DNA of 64,000 nt from Saturnia japonica (Eukaryota; Arthropoda; Insecta; Lepidoptera; Saturniidae). The DNA is taken from NCBI GenBank assembly GCA_033032175.1, contig CM065323.1, positions 1,302,001-1,366,000 of the forward strand, given 5' to 3'. The stretch's first letter is position 1. Each line of letters opens with the position of its first letter. The position numbers and the translations under genes are program-made. Below are positions 18,101 through 25,890 of this stretch, in pieces. A model generated the notes under the pieces. The model saw only the letters and a program-made list of their open reading frames with translations. It did not search any database and was not told the origin of the DNA.

Positions 18101-20468
18101 TTTCATTTTAGGTCAATGATTTTGATTATGTACTAATTTGAAATATATATATATACATAATATAAATAAATTTTATTAAATGTAAAAAAAATTTAACGCC
18201 TTTTCGTAATACATACTTTATTTATTATATGCAGTATTTTTTGTCGCTTGTAATAATCGTCTATCTATACAATTAATAAAATTGAAGTGTCCGTTTGTAA
18301 TGTCAAAATAACTGTTTTTACTAAATGCATATGAAAGTATATACGATACATATAACAAATCACCTCCTTTTCAAATTTTTGCATATCTGTCTGTTTGTTC
18401 CGGGTAATCTGCGAAACGGTTGGACCTACAAAACAAGTCAGCGAGTGCATATGTCTATCTTGTAAGGATCACTCACAATAAGCATATAACCGGGAGCGGG
18501 AGTAGCACGATTCGCGCGTATGTCCGATCGACGCTATTCTATAGTCAACGCGAACAAAGTCGCGGGCACAGCTACTCTCCAATAAAATTCAATTGTATAT
18601 TTCTTTAAACAACATTGCTTTATATAGATATTGTTCACTAATATTACTATTATACCAAACAGTTATCATATTATGTGCTAATATATACCTTTTTTAAGCA
18701 ATAGCAGAGTGACTATTTATTTTGAAAGAAGTATCTCTGAAATAAATCCGATATGACGGATTTTAGTCATAATCAATAAAAGGAAATATCCACTTATTGT
18801 CAAAATATAAGAGCGAGATGACGTATAAGTATACGTGAGGTAAATACACTACCTTCTCAGAGTTAAAAATATTTTTAAAAGGATACATAAATTCGGTGCC
18901 ACGTTCATGAAGATGAGCGAGTAGAACAGATAGTGTGCGCTGTCTTCCAAAAAGAATCTCGCAAGAAACTCCCTGGAGATCGAAATTTCCCGGGCGGGAA
19001 TTCGCTGGTGTAGCCTTAGAGCCGATGTAGCCGCGTTCGCGAGAAGCGCTTTGTAGAATGCTGATACTGGACTGTAGAGAAACATACTCCATTTAACTTA
19101 TAATCTCCTGGTATATTGAAACGCGAACTTTCATGACATAGTAAGCGCGCCAGTTGAATGCAGCCGGGGCCTGAGTTGAAGAGTTAACGCACCTCCCCCC
19201 GCCGTCCACACGTCTCGCCTCACACGCCACTACTGTAGTAATATGAGTACTGTCTTTGATAACTATTGTACGCTAACAGATCGCGCTAATACTCAAGTTG
19301 CGATCCTCTGTTATTTTTCGTTTTTAATAATGATTGATCCACGTCCATCAACTTCAATTACAATAAAACATGTTTTTATTTATCGCCAAGCACGGGAAAC
19401 GACGGAAAATATATGTGATGAAATTTCAGAGATTTTATTTTTCACTTTGATTTCTCTATGTGTGAAATAATTGATAAAAATAATTATTAACTTGTTTTAC
19501 GTTAACCAAGATGTAAATGTTAAACATAAAACAACATTGAAATTTATCGAGATCTCCTCATTGTCGACAGCAATAGTTCTAATTAGGCTACAGTACTATC
19601 GAATTCTTTAACTCTGCACTCAACTCGCGTGTGTGCTATAATTAAGTCTTCTATGACCCTGGTAAATAATTTAGTGGATGCACAGAGAGGGAGTCACTTC
19701 CAGTCATCACTATCATTCACATAATGATCCACCCTTATAATAACATTTTGACAGTAAAGCCCGCTTGACATGATCCTTGAACTTGTTGTCCGGCATAATA
19801 AACAATATACAAATATTCATTTGTAAAGTCTATAAATTAGTAACTGAAAAACGTTGGTTAGTATTATTTCAACAACAAAATACACATTTTCGATAATATT
19901 GTTTACTCATTGTCAATTCAGAACCTAATGACTAATGACATAAAACAATGACTACGTAGGCGAGCGCAGACACTCCCGACTTGACCGGAGATCCCCTCGT
20001 ATGTAGACGTTTATGTGTGCATTGTGCATACACCGAGGACCGTTATTCGCTCAATGTATGGAACTGGCTTTCTGTACTTATCTATTTTGTGGTATAACTG
20101 TACTGCACAAATTACAAAAAAAAATTATTGTTGATTTACCTGAGTGGGATGAAATATCTTGATGTGAATTACACAAAACAAAATAGTCAGGTCAAAACCA
20201 ATATTAAACAGGACAAAGACTTTTAAAAAATCAGCACAACCATTTACATTTTTTTGCCAAAAGCAATGAATTCTTCAGCATTTGCAAATAGATAAATAAC
20301 TTACTTGTTAAAAATAGGTATGACATATCCTATAGTGCAGAGGACAGTAAGCACTCGGATTGCCCAGAGAGCCACATCAATTTTGTTAGCAATTACGTGG
20401 GCCTTCAGGGCTGGCATGCCCTTTGGCGGGCCCGTGTCTCCGGCCTGAGGATTTTGATCAGCCATGTT
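5891..20468 (-). CDS. TMEM33: Transmembrane protein 33 (TMEM33 / Kr-h2), five coding exons
   Basis: Coding exons in order: 20465-20305, 19071-18887, 15844-15777, 14511-14378 and 6119-5891. The phases fit exactly (161+185+68+134+229 = 777 bases, 258 aa plus TGA); vertebrate TMEM33 is about 247 aa. Family hallmarks are visible: KIDVALWAIRVLTVLC near the N-terminus (TM1), YKALLANAATSALRLHQRIP, LEDSAHYLFYSLIFMNVAPN with a following hydrophobic stretch (TM2-3), FPLIVFMALL, and FVYYYFVTWRYASRRNPYTR near residue 200. TMEM33 is an ER and nuclear-envelope multipass protein tied to reticulon binding, ER-stress signalling and tubule shape; that role is family knowledge. The ATG at 20465 follows an acceptor (TTTTCTCAG, ending 20469), so a non-coding 5' exon lies upstream. 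The gene is stretched to 14.6 kb, half of it by an errantivirus inserted in its last intron. Confidence 0.93.
6185..6470. repeat. Dispersed lepidopteran repeat fragments
   Basis: The stretch holds TCTCTCGGTGGTCGC, GGGATAGTACG and GAGCTATTAT, also found in altered form at 42.06-42.2 and 44.95-45.1 kb. It continues with CCAGGGAGCTCTGGTAACC, CACAGGAACACAATAC and CAGTCGGGCTGCCCCA. It is non-coding repeat DNA inside TMEM33 intron 4; its class is not certain. Confidence 0.5.
6625..6692. promoter_or_regulatory. Cluster of TATCGATA-type sites
   Basis: CTATCGATAG occurs twice, with ATTCGATAG and CTATCGATT between, all in under 70 bases. TATCGATA is the core bound by DREF and BEAF-32 in Drosophila. 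Here the cluster lies in TMEM33 intron 4, about 120 bases from the errantivirus LTR. Function is unproven. Confidence 0.3.
6757..6800 (-). mobile_element. Fragment of a LINE 3' tail
   Basis: The stretch holding GAGCCGGTGAGACACTCGAT and GGGTTTCTT is a diverged reverse complement of the tail seen at 16.9 and 21.5 kb. Confidence 0.45.
6807..6810. repeat. Target-site duplication CGCT (left)
   Basis: CGCT directly precedes the left LTR and recurs directly after the right LTR at 14155-14158. A 4-bp duplication is the size produced by errantivirus integrases. Confidence 0.85.
6811..7029 (-). repeat. 3' LTR of the errantivirus
   Basis: 219 bases, identical by eye to 13936-14154. On the minus strand it begins AGTTACCACGTCATAAG, and its first 16 bases hold the last env codons and the TAA stop. 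It also contains AATAAA at 6854-6849. Confidence 0.93.
7014..8688 (-). CDS. env: Errantivirus env (main exon): F-type fusion glycoprotein
   Basis: The open frame runs from a predicted splice acceptor (AG at 8690-8689) to a TAA at 7016-7014 inside the 3' LTR, about 557 residues. In order: a hydrophobic start typical of a signal peptide, N-glycosylation sites, a basic furin-type site (RIRR, about residue 100-110) followed by a Gly-rich hydrophobic segment, a long helical region, and near the C-terminus a membrane anchor (TTLLLYIILVSVGAWKVY) with a basic cytoplasmic tail. This is the layout of the insect errantivirus and baculovirus F-like envelope proteins that mediate membrane fusion. There is no ATG at the 5' end of the frame, and it overlaps the end of pol by 47 bases in another frame; a leader exon at 13737-13727 probably supplies the start. 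The frame has no internal stop. Confidence 0.88.
7030..7040 (-). other. Polypurine tract
   Basis: AAGGAGGGAGG on the minus strand directly abuts the 3' LTR. It would prime plus-strand DNA synthesis. It also lies inside env coding sequence. Confidence 0.8.
8642..12439 (-). CDS. pol: Errantivirus pol: protease, reverse transcriptase, RNase H, integrase
   Basis: A single open frame of over 1,240 codons in the -1 frame relative to gag; it stays open past the gag stop, so it is probably made by -1 frameshifting. Domains in order: aspartic protease (LLDTGAS); reverse transcriptase (RLVIDFRRLN, LDLASGYHQ, FTYLDDVIVIS); RNase H (LTTDASDVALGAVLS, STIEKELLAIVWA, YTDHRPLTWL, NADALSR); integrase with HHCC finger (H-x3-H then CDTCLKS) and D,D-35-E core (MFMDLYSTGG, TTDSDSKFDN, SPIERFHSTIGE). 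No inactivating stop is seen. The TTG at 12361 is not a true start. The C-terminus is Ser/Pro/Gln-rich, and its coding sequence contains the env splice acceptor. I could not pin down a slippery heptamer. Function: copying element RNA into DNA and inserting it. Confidence 0.93.
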   Translation of the reverse strand, partial: AKTINVNHYGKDHLPYIILNEFGGKFLLDTGASRCMISPAVIKNTEFENYIEHEPFQVRSAHAVTQHDLVASLPLPVEFNINKTHTFLLFDFDPKYRGLIGMDLLKELNCTINLSDRLLHTPNANIPIYLNYPVRNIRIEPKCEKVIVVKTNYADGQYLCDDHYWSEGLRSPAAIVDVMNGAFKTTVINFTDEKKIILNKYPNKLKPFFENMINQHSEVNFLRTDLDLDKELCENLKNIHNDHMNEEERREIMRICYQYREIFFSDNIPLSFTHSVKHELRLNDETPIFVRSYRQPPKQRKEIQNQVENLLKQGIIRESISPWACPVHIVPKKPDTSGNVTWRLVIDFRRLNDRIIEDKYPLPNIHDILDRLGRAQYFTTLDLASGYHQLEMHPNDIEKTAFTTERGHYEFLRMPFGLKNAPSTFQRLMDHILRGIENVFTYLDDVIVISTSLQEHVEKLKQVFERFKTHNLKIKLEKSRFLQKQVEFLGHELTDQGLKPNKDKIKAVLNYPLPCTHKDVKSFLGLIGYYRKFIKDFAKLTKPLTLCLKKNRKVVHSPEFLDAFNKCKEILTNSPILQYPDFDKPFVLTTDASDVALGAVLSQGDIGSDKPVAYASRTLSDTESRYSTIEKELLAIVWAIKYFRPYLYGQKFTIYTDHRPLTWLMSLKDPNSKLTRWRLRLAEYDYKIIYKKGKQNTNADALSRAKIFHNSIDSLAVNLDDNEDDEMINRIFDNTRTATNTDNRPETDKISCSDMDIDSEIISGLILSPQRDEVSENATINDPELLTSTNHTQADNENKGIPIVNDAIDRQLKQFHIRSSPGTKYRVDDRSTNTRTVIKDVFIPINNTESEIVQFLKEHTIADRTFHCYFYDENLYLAFSRVYTTIFNERGPKLFRCTSRITVIENKVEQQELIKKYHEGKTMHRGIQETYKQIHRNYHWPNMLLTIQRFINQCDTCLKSKYERNPLKPPLALTETPTKPMQHMFMDLYSTGGATFLTIIDNFSKYVQVIPLNASSSIHVADALIQAFSTLGLPTKITTDSDSKFDNDVIKDICALHDINIHFTTPYNLNSNSPIERFHSTIGEIIRIQRITNKEDPIQTIMKYSVIAYNNTIHTTTGYTPHELLFGHTASRNPLELIYPKEFYQDYVIRHRRNAEAVQECVAAHMSKNKEQIIAKRNQEAQDIMFKIGEVVYKQVAKTARSDKTKPVFKGPYKIIHLHPNSVAEIIGNHPNSKSIRVHFKLLRRPHLVPGSSSQEPSCSTQPQT
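8689..8700 (-). promoter_or_regulatory. Predicted splice acceptor for env mRNA
   Basis: The minus strand reads TCTTGTTCCAG followed by G, a pyrimidine-rich acceptor inside the pol C-terminus. Splicing here opens the env frame at its hydrophobic start, in phase with the leader donor at 13726. Confidence 0.65.
12439..13509 (-). CDS. gag: Errantivirus gag
   Basis: An ATG at 13509 opens 356 codons to a TAG at 12441-12439. The N-terminal two thirds are helical and capsid-like (LLPKYDGNPRLLNYYIRQVD; later ETFGRRLRALLDTLNSVGKH). The C-terminal third is rich in Asn, Gln and Pro with no CCHC knuckle, as in other errantivirus Gags, and ends in an acidic tail. A duplicated module, PQLYQ...PTHFNT, appears at about residues 200-235. 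This ATG is the second in the leader of an unspliced transcript, after a four-codon upstream ORF at 13737. It encodes the capsid/nucleocapsid protein that packages element RNA. The frame is intact. Confidence 0.9.
   Translation of the reverse strand: MSLTESAQLIKVVGELLPKYDGNPRLLNYYIRQVDNILTLFDVNVQAHPTLVCLIKSRLAGAATDAIAYEDSLTSWAAIKDTLKKRLGEPRNEIQVMQELTRTFRFKNEDAETFGRRLRALLDTLNSVGKHTDKTYYEEMVIEQYTNHLDFQVSLGVRIMKPETLESAIVIARQEEAKINYKKQNQFYSQAKSKINQPNIRPQLYQTTPTHFNTNPHNFGPQLYQPIPTHFNTQPQYNTPGKQVSPGNSQPNSRPSGSGNFRTSGNFRRQQQNIPHQQVNFPKDTSDVTMRSVNKPEKPQYAQQLFYSSSEQPYYTQGEYYENNSTEEHEVSLPALVDEETYQEDFTQDVEDDQQT
13727..13737 (-). CDS. Predicted env leader exon (start codon part)
   Basis: An ATG at 13737 is followed by two more codons and two bases of a fourth, then a GTGAGT donor (13726-13721). 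Joining it to the acceptor at 8690-8689 keeps phase with env and places the ATG directly before the hydrophobic core. Unspliced, the same ATG reads only four codons to a TGA that overlaps the donor. The exon would extend upstream to the transcription start in the 5' LTR. Inference from splice signals and phase; not tested. Confidence 0.65.
13919..13936 (-). other. Primer binding site, tRNA-Ser type
   Basis: The minus strand reads TGGCGCAGTCGGTAGGAT, the complement of a CCA-ended tRNA whose acceptor stem pairs as in insect serine tRNAs (GCAGTCG 5' end). Its first T is also the last base of the 5' LTR, an overlap usual in errantiviruses. Confidence 0.8.
13936..14154 (-). repeat. 5' LTR of the errantivirus
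   Basis: 219 bases, no difference found by eye from 6811-7029. It should hold the promoter for gag-pol and spliced env RNAs. Confidence 0.93.
14155..14158. repeat. Target-site duplication CGCT (right)
   Basis: Matches CGCT at 6807-6810. Confidence 0.85.
14378..14511 (-). CDS. TMEM33: TMEM33 coding exon 4
   Basis: The acceptor TTTGCAG ends at 14512 and the donor GTGAGT starts at 14377. The exon encodes TLGQNSMWVARLLISLVEFQ and a hydrophobic stretch ending FPLIVFMALL. Confidence 0.9.
14583..14880. mobile_element. Head-to-head copy of the dispersed CTTCGA repeat (inverted-repeat element)
   Basis: 14583-14715 carries AAGTCGAAGGTCCAATGCC and GGCCTTGAGGTA. 14745-14880 carries the same blocks inverted (ACCTCAAGGGTGGTC, TACCTTCGACTTCAAATACA). 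The arms could fold back on each other. The same arrangement occurs at 50735-51210. It sits just upstream of TMEM33 exon 4 within intron 3. Confidence 0.6.
15200..15445 (+). repeat. SINE fragment
   Basis: AAGTTGAAAATTTGTCGCC, GAAACCATAGCAT and CCCGCCTGGCTAGCTA are shared with the SINEs at 40914-41165 and 49185-49443. The tRNA-like head is missing. Confidence 0.5.
15777..15844 (-). CDS. TMEM33: TMEM33 coding exon 3 (68 bp)
   Basis: A small exon between acceptor CTCCCAG (ends 15845) and donor GTGAGT (15776-15771). It encodes LTPIFLFALLHAASYSLTI plus LD, which corresponds to the LLFSLLHAA segment of the family. Too short to show up as an open frame of its own. Confidence 0.88.
15984..16320 (-). 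mobile_element. Helitron-like remnant
   Basis: TAGCTGTTGCCCGCGACTTC, the inverted CACAGCTAG-type end with its hairpin, is followed by sequence including CAGTCCAGCCGTTTTGGAGG. The boundaries are decayed. Confidence 0.5.
16530..17042 (+). mobile_element. LINE 3' end (C-terminal RT tail), copy 1
   Basis: About 500 bases that run parallel to 21150-21655, sharing the same broken coding tail and 3' end (ATTGAATAAAAGATATTTTG). The tail encodes motifs such as FNTRNKYK and YNKLFKHI in the better copy, typical of the end of CR1/Jockey-type LINE proteins. Here the frame is shifted. It lies in TMEM33 intron 2. Confidence 0.7.
17043..17290 (-). repeat. tRNA-derived SINE, degenerate
   Basis: The minus strand carries a B-box-like GAGTTCGAATCC at about 17262-17275, followed by body sequence shared with the SINE at 49185-49443 (CTCTCAAGTGCAGTTGCCGG on +). 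The A box is not clear. Confidence 0.6.
17709..18026 (+). mobile_element. Non-autonomous Helitron
   Basis: It starts A|TCCTACTTATAA and ends GGCTAG|T after a short hairpin region (GACGAAGTCGCGGGTACC). TC at the 5' end, CTAG at the 3' end, A/T flanks and no target duplication fit a Helitron of 318 bases. Confidence 0.6.
18264..18575 (+). mobile_element. Non-autonomous Helitron, mutated 3' end
   Basis: It begins TCTATACAATTAATAAAATT exactly as the element at 24700. It ends GCGGGCACAGCTAC|T, with C in place of the final G of CTAG. It is internally shortened to 312 bases against 512. Confidence 0.65.
18887..19071 (-). CDS. TMEM33: TMEM33 coding exon 2
   Basis: The acceptor TTTCTCTACAG ends at 19072. 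The exon encodes YKALLANAATSALRLHQRIP and SAHYLFYSLIFMNVAPN. I chose the donor GTATCC at 18886 because it joins exon 3 in phase and restores the family's second hydrophobic segment. Reading on to the later GTAGTG would break the match. Confidence 0.85.
19676..19830 (-). mobile_element. LINE 3' tail fragment
   Basis: CACAGAGAGGGAGTCACTTC and the following bases are the reverse complement of the LINE tail around TGATTCCCTCTCTGT at 21440. It lies in TMEM33 intron 1. Confidence 0.6.
20305..20468 (-). CDS. TMEM33: TMEM33 coding exon 1
   Basis: An acceptor CTCAG precedes AAC and the ATG at 20465. The exon encodes a hydrophilic N-terminus (MADQNPQAGDTGPPKG) and TM1, ending at a GTAAGT donor (20304-20299) in phase 2. 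Confidence 0.9.
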
Positions 20469-21149
20469 CTGAGAAAAAAAATATCTTAAAAAAAATGTTT
20501 ACATTGGCTCCAGGGTTTACCAGTCTCGATCAGATCTATTTACAGTTGAACTGGCCTGGATGGCTCAAGCCATCAGCTTGGCTTATAAATTAATCTCCGC
20601 TGACACATCATGGGATTGGCTTGTAATTTAATTAAATTCATTCTCATATATTCTATTTCTAGTAGGTATACAAAGAACACCACAAAAGATAATAATTTAA
20701 AAGTCCTTAATTTTTACTAGGAACCTATAACTGTTTTTGTACCTCAGCCTTCGTAGGAAACAGCACAAGTAAATCGACTGAGTTACAATCACTTGTATAA
20801 AAGTCATACCATATTTATTATACATAGGTACATAATTATTAAACTTATTTTATTTTAATTGAGTATATAATAGGAAAAATTACAGCTAATAAAAACAATG
20901 GTAAAAACCATCGAACTAGAAGGCCAATTACAAGTTTTCATAAATAGAAAAGATAAATTAAACAAAAAAAATTGAGTGTGCTTTCACAGGCAGTAGAAGT
21001 AATACTTCTCTTCCTCTTTCTCTTGCTCTCTCTCTCTCTTTGTATATATTTCGAGTACATTAAGACTAGACGAAGGATAGACACATTCTATCTCATTCTG
21101 TCGTAGCCTAAAACCAATAAGCCTATAACCTATAACCTAAGCCTAATAC

Positions 21150-21655
21150 ATGTTGTAAAATATAATGTATGTTCAGAAAAATGATGATAATTTTGAACTT
21201 GTTACTAACAGGCACAATTTCAATACTAGAAATAAATATAAAATAGTCATTCCGTCTTTTACACTTAGTAAAACAAATAAAAGTTTTATAGGTAATTGTG
21301 TTAGGTTCTATAATAAGCTTTTTAAGCACATTACTGATTTGCTGGATAATAAGTTCAAGAATCATGTTAAGCTGGTTTTATTGTCAAAGGGGTATTATAT
21401 GGTGGCTGATTATGTGAATGATGGTGATGTCTGGATGTGATTCCCTCTCTGTAAATCTACTGAAAATGATAATAACTGTATATAATTAAATACTGTAAAA
21501 CCAGTTTAAAAAAAAAGATAATAAGATAAACCCGATCGAGTTTCTTGTCGGTTCTTCTTGATGGCTGGGATGTTTTCCGAACAGGTGGTAGTGTTTTGAC
21601 ATTCATAAGTGGCTTCTTAGGGCCTAAATTGAATAAAAGATATTTTGATTTTATA
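21150..21655 (+). mobile_element. LINE 3' end (C-terminal RT tail), copy 2
   Basis: A 91-codon open frame (21165-21440) ends in SKGYYMVADYVNDGDVWM after NTRNKYKIVIPSFTLSKTNK. This is the conserved C-terminal tail of CR1/Jockey-type LINE proteins. The 3' end is TTGAATAAAAGATATTTTGA. It is in the same orientation as 16530-17042 and close to it in sequence. Confidence 0.75.
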
Positions 21656-22279
21656 CATTTATAGCTATCACTTTTTCGTTACACATTTTCGTTCCATAAA
21701 ATCCTATTGATACAGTCCCAAAAGCAGTTTCAATTCAAAAAGAAAGAGAGCTTACCTAAGACAAACACAAAAATTAACAGAAATGAAAATTACTACAAGA
21801 TTATTAAAAGATGTCTCTACATAAACTGTGCATAATATAGTATGATGACCTTAAGACGAAAATAAATGTTAATATTCAATGTGAACTTTGTATTAATTGT
21901 TTCATTTTTATGAGTTAATTATCTACATAAAATAATACCTTGCTTCCTTATTTACTGAAACAAGTATGACTGCACTCTTACCAAATAAAATTGAGATTGT
22001 GGCCCAATAAGTAACATGCTAAGCCTAGAACAATACTGGCTCTAGAACACAGCAATAGATTTTCAACTTGACACTAATAGCTGAACAGACAAACACTCAA
22101 TAGATTTTGATAGTTATAGTATGAGATCAGACTGAGAGATAACTAAGTTAATTGTGTTTTTGTCACAGTCTAATTTTTATACTTAATTAGGAATAGGGGA
22201 ACATAAATATTTTTAGTTAAAATAACATTGATTGATTTAGTTGAAAAAAATTTATCACTTGTTTTTAAAATAAATTATA

Positions 22280-22560
22280 ATCCACTTTACAGTAATATAT
22301 CCTATGTCATAAGCAACAGGATATATAATATCTTCAAAAACAATGTCTGAGATAATTGCATTTTGAAAGTTTTAAAATTAATTGCTGCATAAATAAGGGT
22401 TCAAATTCATTATGTATAATTTAGGACATTTAAACCTTTAACTATGCAGCAATGAGTTTTCAAACTTTCAAAATGTGATTATCTCAAAAATGATATTTGA
22501 AGATAATACCTTATTATTTGTGATATGTGATAAGTAAAGAACTTGAAAAGTTTTGGTTGG
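22280..22560. mobile_element. Inverted-repeat element (MITE-like)
   Basis: TATCTTCAAAAACAATGTCT, AGATAATTGCATTTTGAAAG and ATTGCTGCATA on the left are mirrored by TATGCAGCAAT, CTTTCAAAATGTGATTATCT and TTTGAAGATA on the right, around a centre near 22415. No transposase or clear target duplication was seen. Confidence 0.6.
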
Positions 22561-24059
22561 TGTTGCACACTTGGCTGGAACCTCTTCACAACCAGGTATT
22601 ACTTTGTTGGATTTATATGTTCATTACATAATATATTGATTATTTATATTTAGAATTAAAGCTAATTTTTTCCTTATTATGATGGAATACCTTGGCCTAT
22701 GTAATATCCGAAGCCACAATAAATATCCAAAAGAATAAATAAAACATTTTTGATACCTATTATGCTTGCAAGTACTATGTAGTAAACTTGCTCTTATCCA
22801 ATATAAGACATGGAAGATTACTTCAATTTAAAATCAATATTTTTTCAAATTAATAGGATGAGTTGTCAACAAGTTTTATTAAATCCATTAAATAAACATG
22901 AAACTAGTTTATACAGTGACCTCAACGAAGTGTATTTATGAATAAAACTATTACTTTGTCCATTCAAGAGTTCATATATACAAGTACTCTACATTTCTTC
23001 TTACATAATTAACATTATTTAAGTCAAATTTTTAGAGTTCAAACAATATTAGGTATAGCATAATCTGGCTTATATATAATATAATACTTCATTTTGATAA
23101 AAGACTAGTAAATATAACTATTAGAAGGTTTTCCTTTAATACTTATATGTAATCGAAATCGCCATTGATTTTATACAAAGTGTATTATATCCCCGACTCT
23201 CTTTCATCAACAACATAAGCATTAACTAATCAAAGTTTTTATAGAATTTATTACATTTCATGTTAATAGCTTTAACAATTTCAGCTTCAAATTGATACAT
23301 CTTTTCTCTGTCCTTTATACAAATGTCCTCCTATGATTACTTACTTTTTCTTTATTCACAACCTTTTGCTTTTATATACAACCAAATGAAAGATTAATAA
23401 CCTATTACTTATCTGATAAAAAACTGATAAATAAATCAGACAATTGCTAGCTTATAGTAAAAACCGTCGAAAAAAAAGCAATTATTAAATACAGTTAAGA
23501 TTTACTAGAAAGTGGAAAGAGTCGTTTAAGAAAAGTAAAAGTAGATCAGTGGGCCATGAATTTTTTGGAGAAAAATATATCTTTCATCAATAGGTAACAA
23601 ATAGGTTAGATAACCTTAATTACATACCAAATCTATTTTATGCTTGCAGGCATATTCAAGGACGAATCCTATAGAGGAAAACCTGTTTTTACATCGAATT
23701 CGGGTAAAATCCAATATCACAACTAAATCAATTTAGTGATTATAAAAGTTGTCATTGTTGTAATAAGTACATGATTATTCAAAAATATACCGATACTTAC
23801 GTGTATATGTAACTAATAAGAATATAGTTGTGAAAAAAGATTAGAATTCTTAGAAAATTGCACAATTATCACAATGAATACAACTCTAAGCATGACATGC
23901 CAAATGCCAATATGCACGATTCGATATTATATTACTGAGTAGTAGAGGTGTAAGTGTAACGAATATATTCGTAAAAGGTACAGGGATTATAATACGCGCC
24001 ACGAACTAATATTATTATGATAAACGAATACAGAATAATAGTTTACCAAATATTAGTCA

Positions 24060-24240
24060 AATAAAAGACACGCGAATCACGATCCGCGCGGCGAGTCACC
24101 GCAAAGTACCTCTCTCTTTGTCCGATATAGGGGCGCGCATCTTGCGAGTAAGCGAGATAACTACAAGATTTGAAACTTCGTATAGAAACGACTTCTGGCT
24201 ATTAGCTTATCGTATGCGCAGCTAGGTATGTATAGTAAAG
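24060..24240 (-). promoter_or_regulatory. CpG-rich patch, possible TMEM33 promoter
   Basis: A rare CpG-rich stretch (GATCCGCGCGGCGAGTCACC, GGGGCGCGCATCTTGCGAG) upstream of TMEM33 in an AT-rich setting. It is the best candidate I can see for the start of the untranslated first exon. No TATA box or supported donor. Confidence 0.25.
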
Positions 24241-24699
24241 ACATCATTATACACGTCGGGCTTCGTATGAAAACTGCATAGGTTGGTAACACAGTAAGCA
24301 ATCAATGGGAACAGAATCACTATATTAGGCACCGTTTTTAACGAATATCAGTGTATTAGCTAATACTGAGATTAGTTATATTTATAGATTAGTTTGTAAT
24401 TTTTGTATTAGCTATTGGTATTTCGTGATTTATTAGCGGTTCCTTCAGTTCCTTGTAACTACCTGCGATTGCATACATGCTATCGTATCTATTTCATTTT
24501 GAGAATATCAAATGTAAATATTTATTATTTTGTAATAATAAATAATAATTCTAAACAGAATCAACTAAAAAATCAATCGATTAACGTTTTTAATGGACAT
24601 TTATACAAATCTATAATTGTAGTACATGACATAGTGATATTTTTTAATATAAATATATTTTAACATACCAAAGATTTTGACGTTAACGGCAGCCCGTAA

Positions 24700-25211
24700 T
24701 CTATACAATTAATAAAATTGAAGTCTCTTTTTGTAATGTAAAATTAAACGTTTTTACTAAATGCATATGAAAATATATAAGACACCTATAATAAAAAACA
24801 CATTTTTAAAATTCTTGTCTGTCTGTTTGTTCTGGGTAATCTCCGAAACGGTTGGTCCGATTTCAACAGGACTTCCACTGATAGATAGCTGATTTTATAG
24901 GAAGTAACTTAGGCTACCTTAATTTTAGAAAAAGAATTAGGGTTTCGCATAAAAAAAAACTGGTCAAGGTGAAAAAATTTGGGGGCCTTAAATGTATTAC
25001 GCTGAGTAAACTATAAGTGATACAGCAAATTAACGTACAAAATAATTTTAGACATTAAAAATATCTACAAAAAAGTCAGGGAAAGTATACGTCTATCTTC
25101 TAAGGAACACTCACAATAAGCATTATTGTCTTTATAATAGCCGGGAGTAGGGGAGCAAGGTTCGCGCGGGCATTCTGTAGTTCACGTGAGCGAAGCCACG
25201 GGCACAGCTAG
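24700..25211 (+). mobile_element. Non-autonomous Helitron, clean ends
   Basis: 512 bases from A|TCTATACAATTAATAAAAT to CAGCTAG|T. A hairpin of CGTG and CACG arms around AGCGAAGC lies 9 bases before the CTAG. These are diagnostic Helitron ends. No Rep/helicase coding, so it depends on another copy. Confidence 0.75.
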
Positions 25212-25751
25212 TTTATTAATACAAAAGAAAATTTAATCACTTTTTCATTTACGTTATATAATAAGCATACCTACGGTTAATAATAATAAATAATCACAAC
25301 AATCTTTTTTTTTCATACTCACATTCTATGAGTATAGAGAATACTGAATAGATACGCTTATTATCAGTATTAGATTCAAGTAGGTAGCGAATAGCGAATA
25401 TTGAATCGGTGACTATTACTTGACTAATACCAAATAATAGGTACGGGAACTTAATATGAGTTAACCAAAATATTCCATAGTAGGAATACCAAAATATCAA
25501 CCTAATATACCTCTACTGTGTAGCGGTGGGCGATTATGAGATTCTGTTAAACTAATGTAACCATTCAATTATGAAGATATCTCGATTAGTAATTAGTTAA
25601 ATGAATAGATATTTCGGTGATAAGTGATCGAACTACCATTAGTAATTACTTATGCTTGAGTTAATTTTTTTTTACACAATTTCACACACAGCCATTTAAT
25701 TCCAAACTAAGCAAAGCTTGTAATATGGCAACTAAACAGCTGATATACATG

Positions 25752-25890
25752 CATATATAGATATTTAAAACCCAGACACACACAACTGACATTTATGCTC
25801 AACACACAAAGTCAGTCATGGGTGGGGATCGAACCCGCGACCTCTCGGCTCAATAGTAATGTTTACTACCACTGCGCTACTACGCCTAAT
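25752..25890 (-). repeat. tRNA-derived SINE
   Basis: The minus strand carries an A box (TAGCGCAGTGG) and a B box (GGTTCGATCCC) spaced as in a tRNA. It does not fold as a functional tRNA that I can assign. The body downstream is short. Confidence 0.6.

Larger units (their letters stand above)
20471..24699. other. TMEM33 upstream region / 5' intron
   Basis: No further coding exon is supported. A splice acceptor just before the TMEM33 ATG means an untranslated first exon lies somewhere here on the minus strand. I could not place it. The region contains a LINE tail and a MITE, listed separately, and a CT-rich run at 21001-21042. Confidence 0.5.

Noticed and set aside
25816..25890. tRNA gene on minus
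   Set aside because: A and B boxes are present but no acceptor stem or clear anticodon arm; best read as a SINE head.
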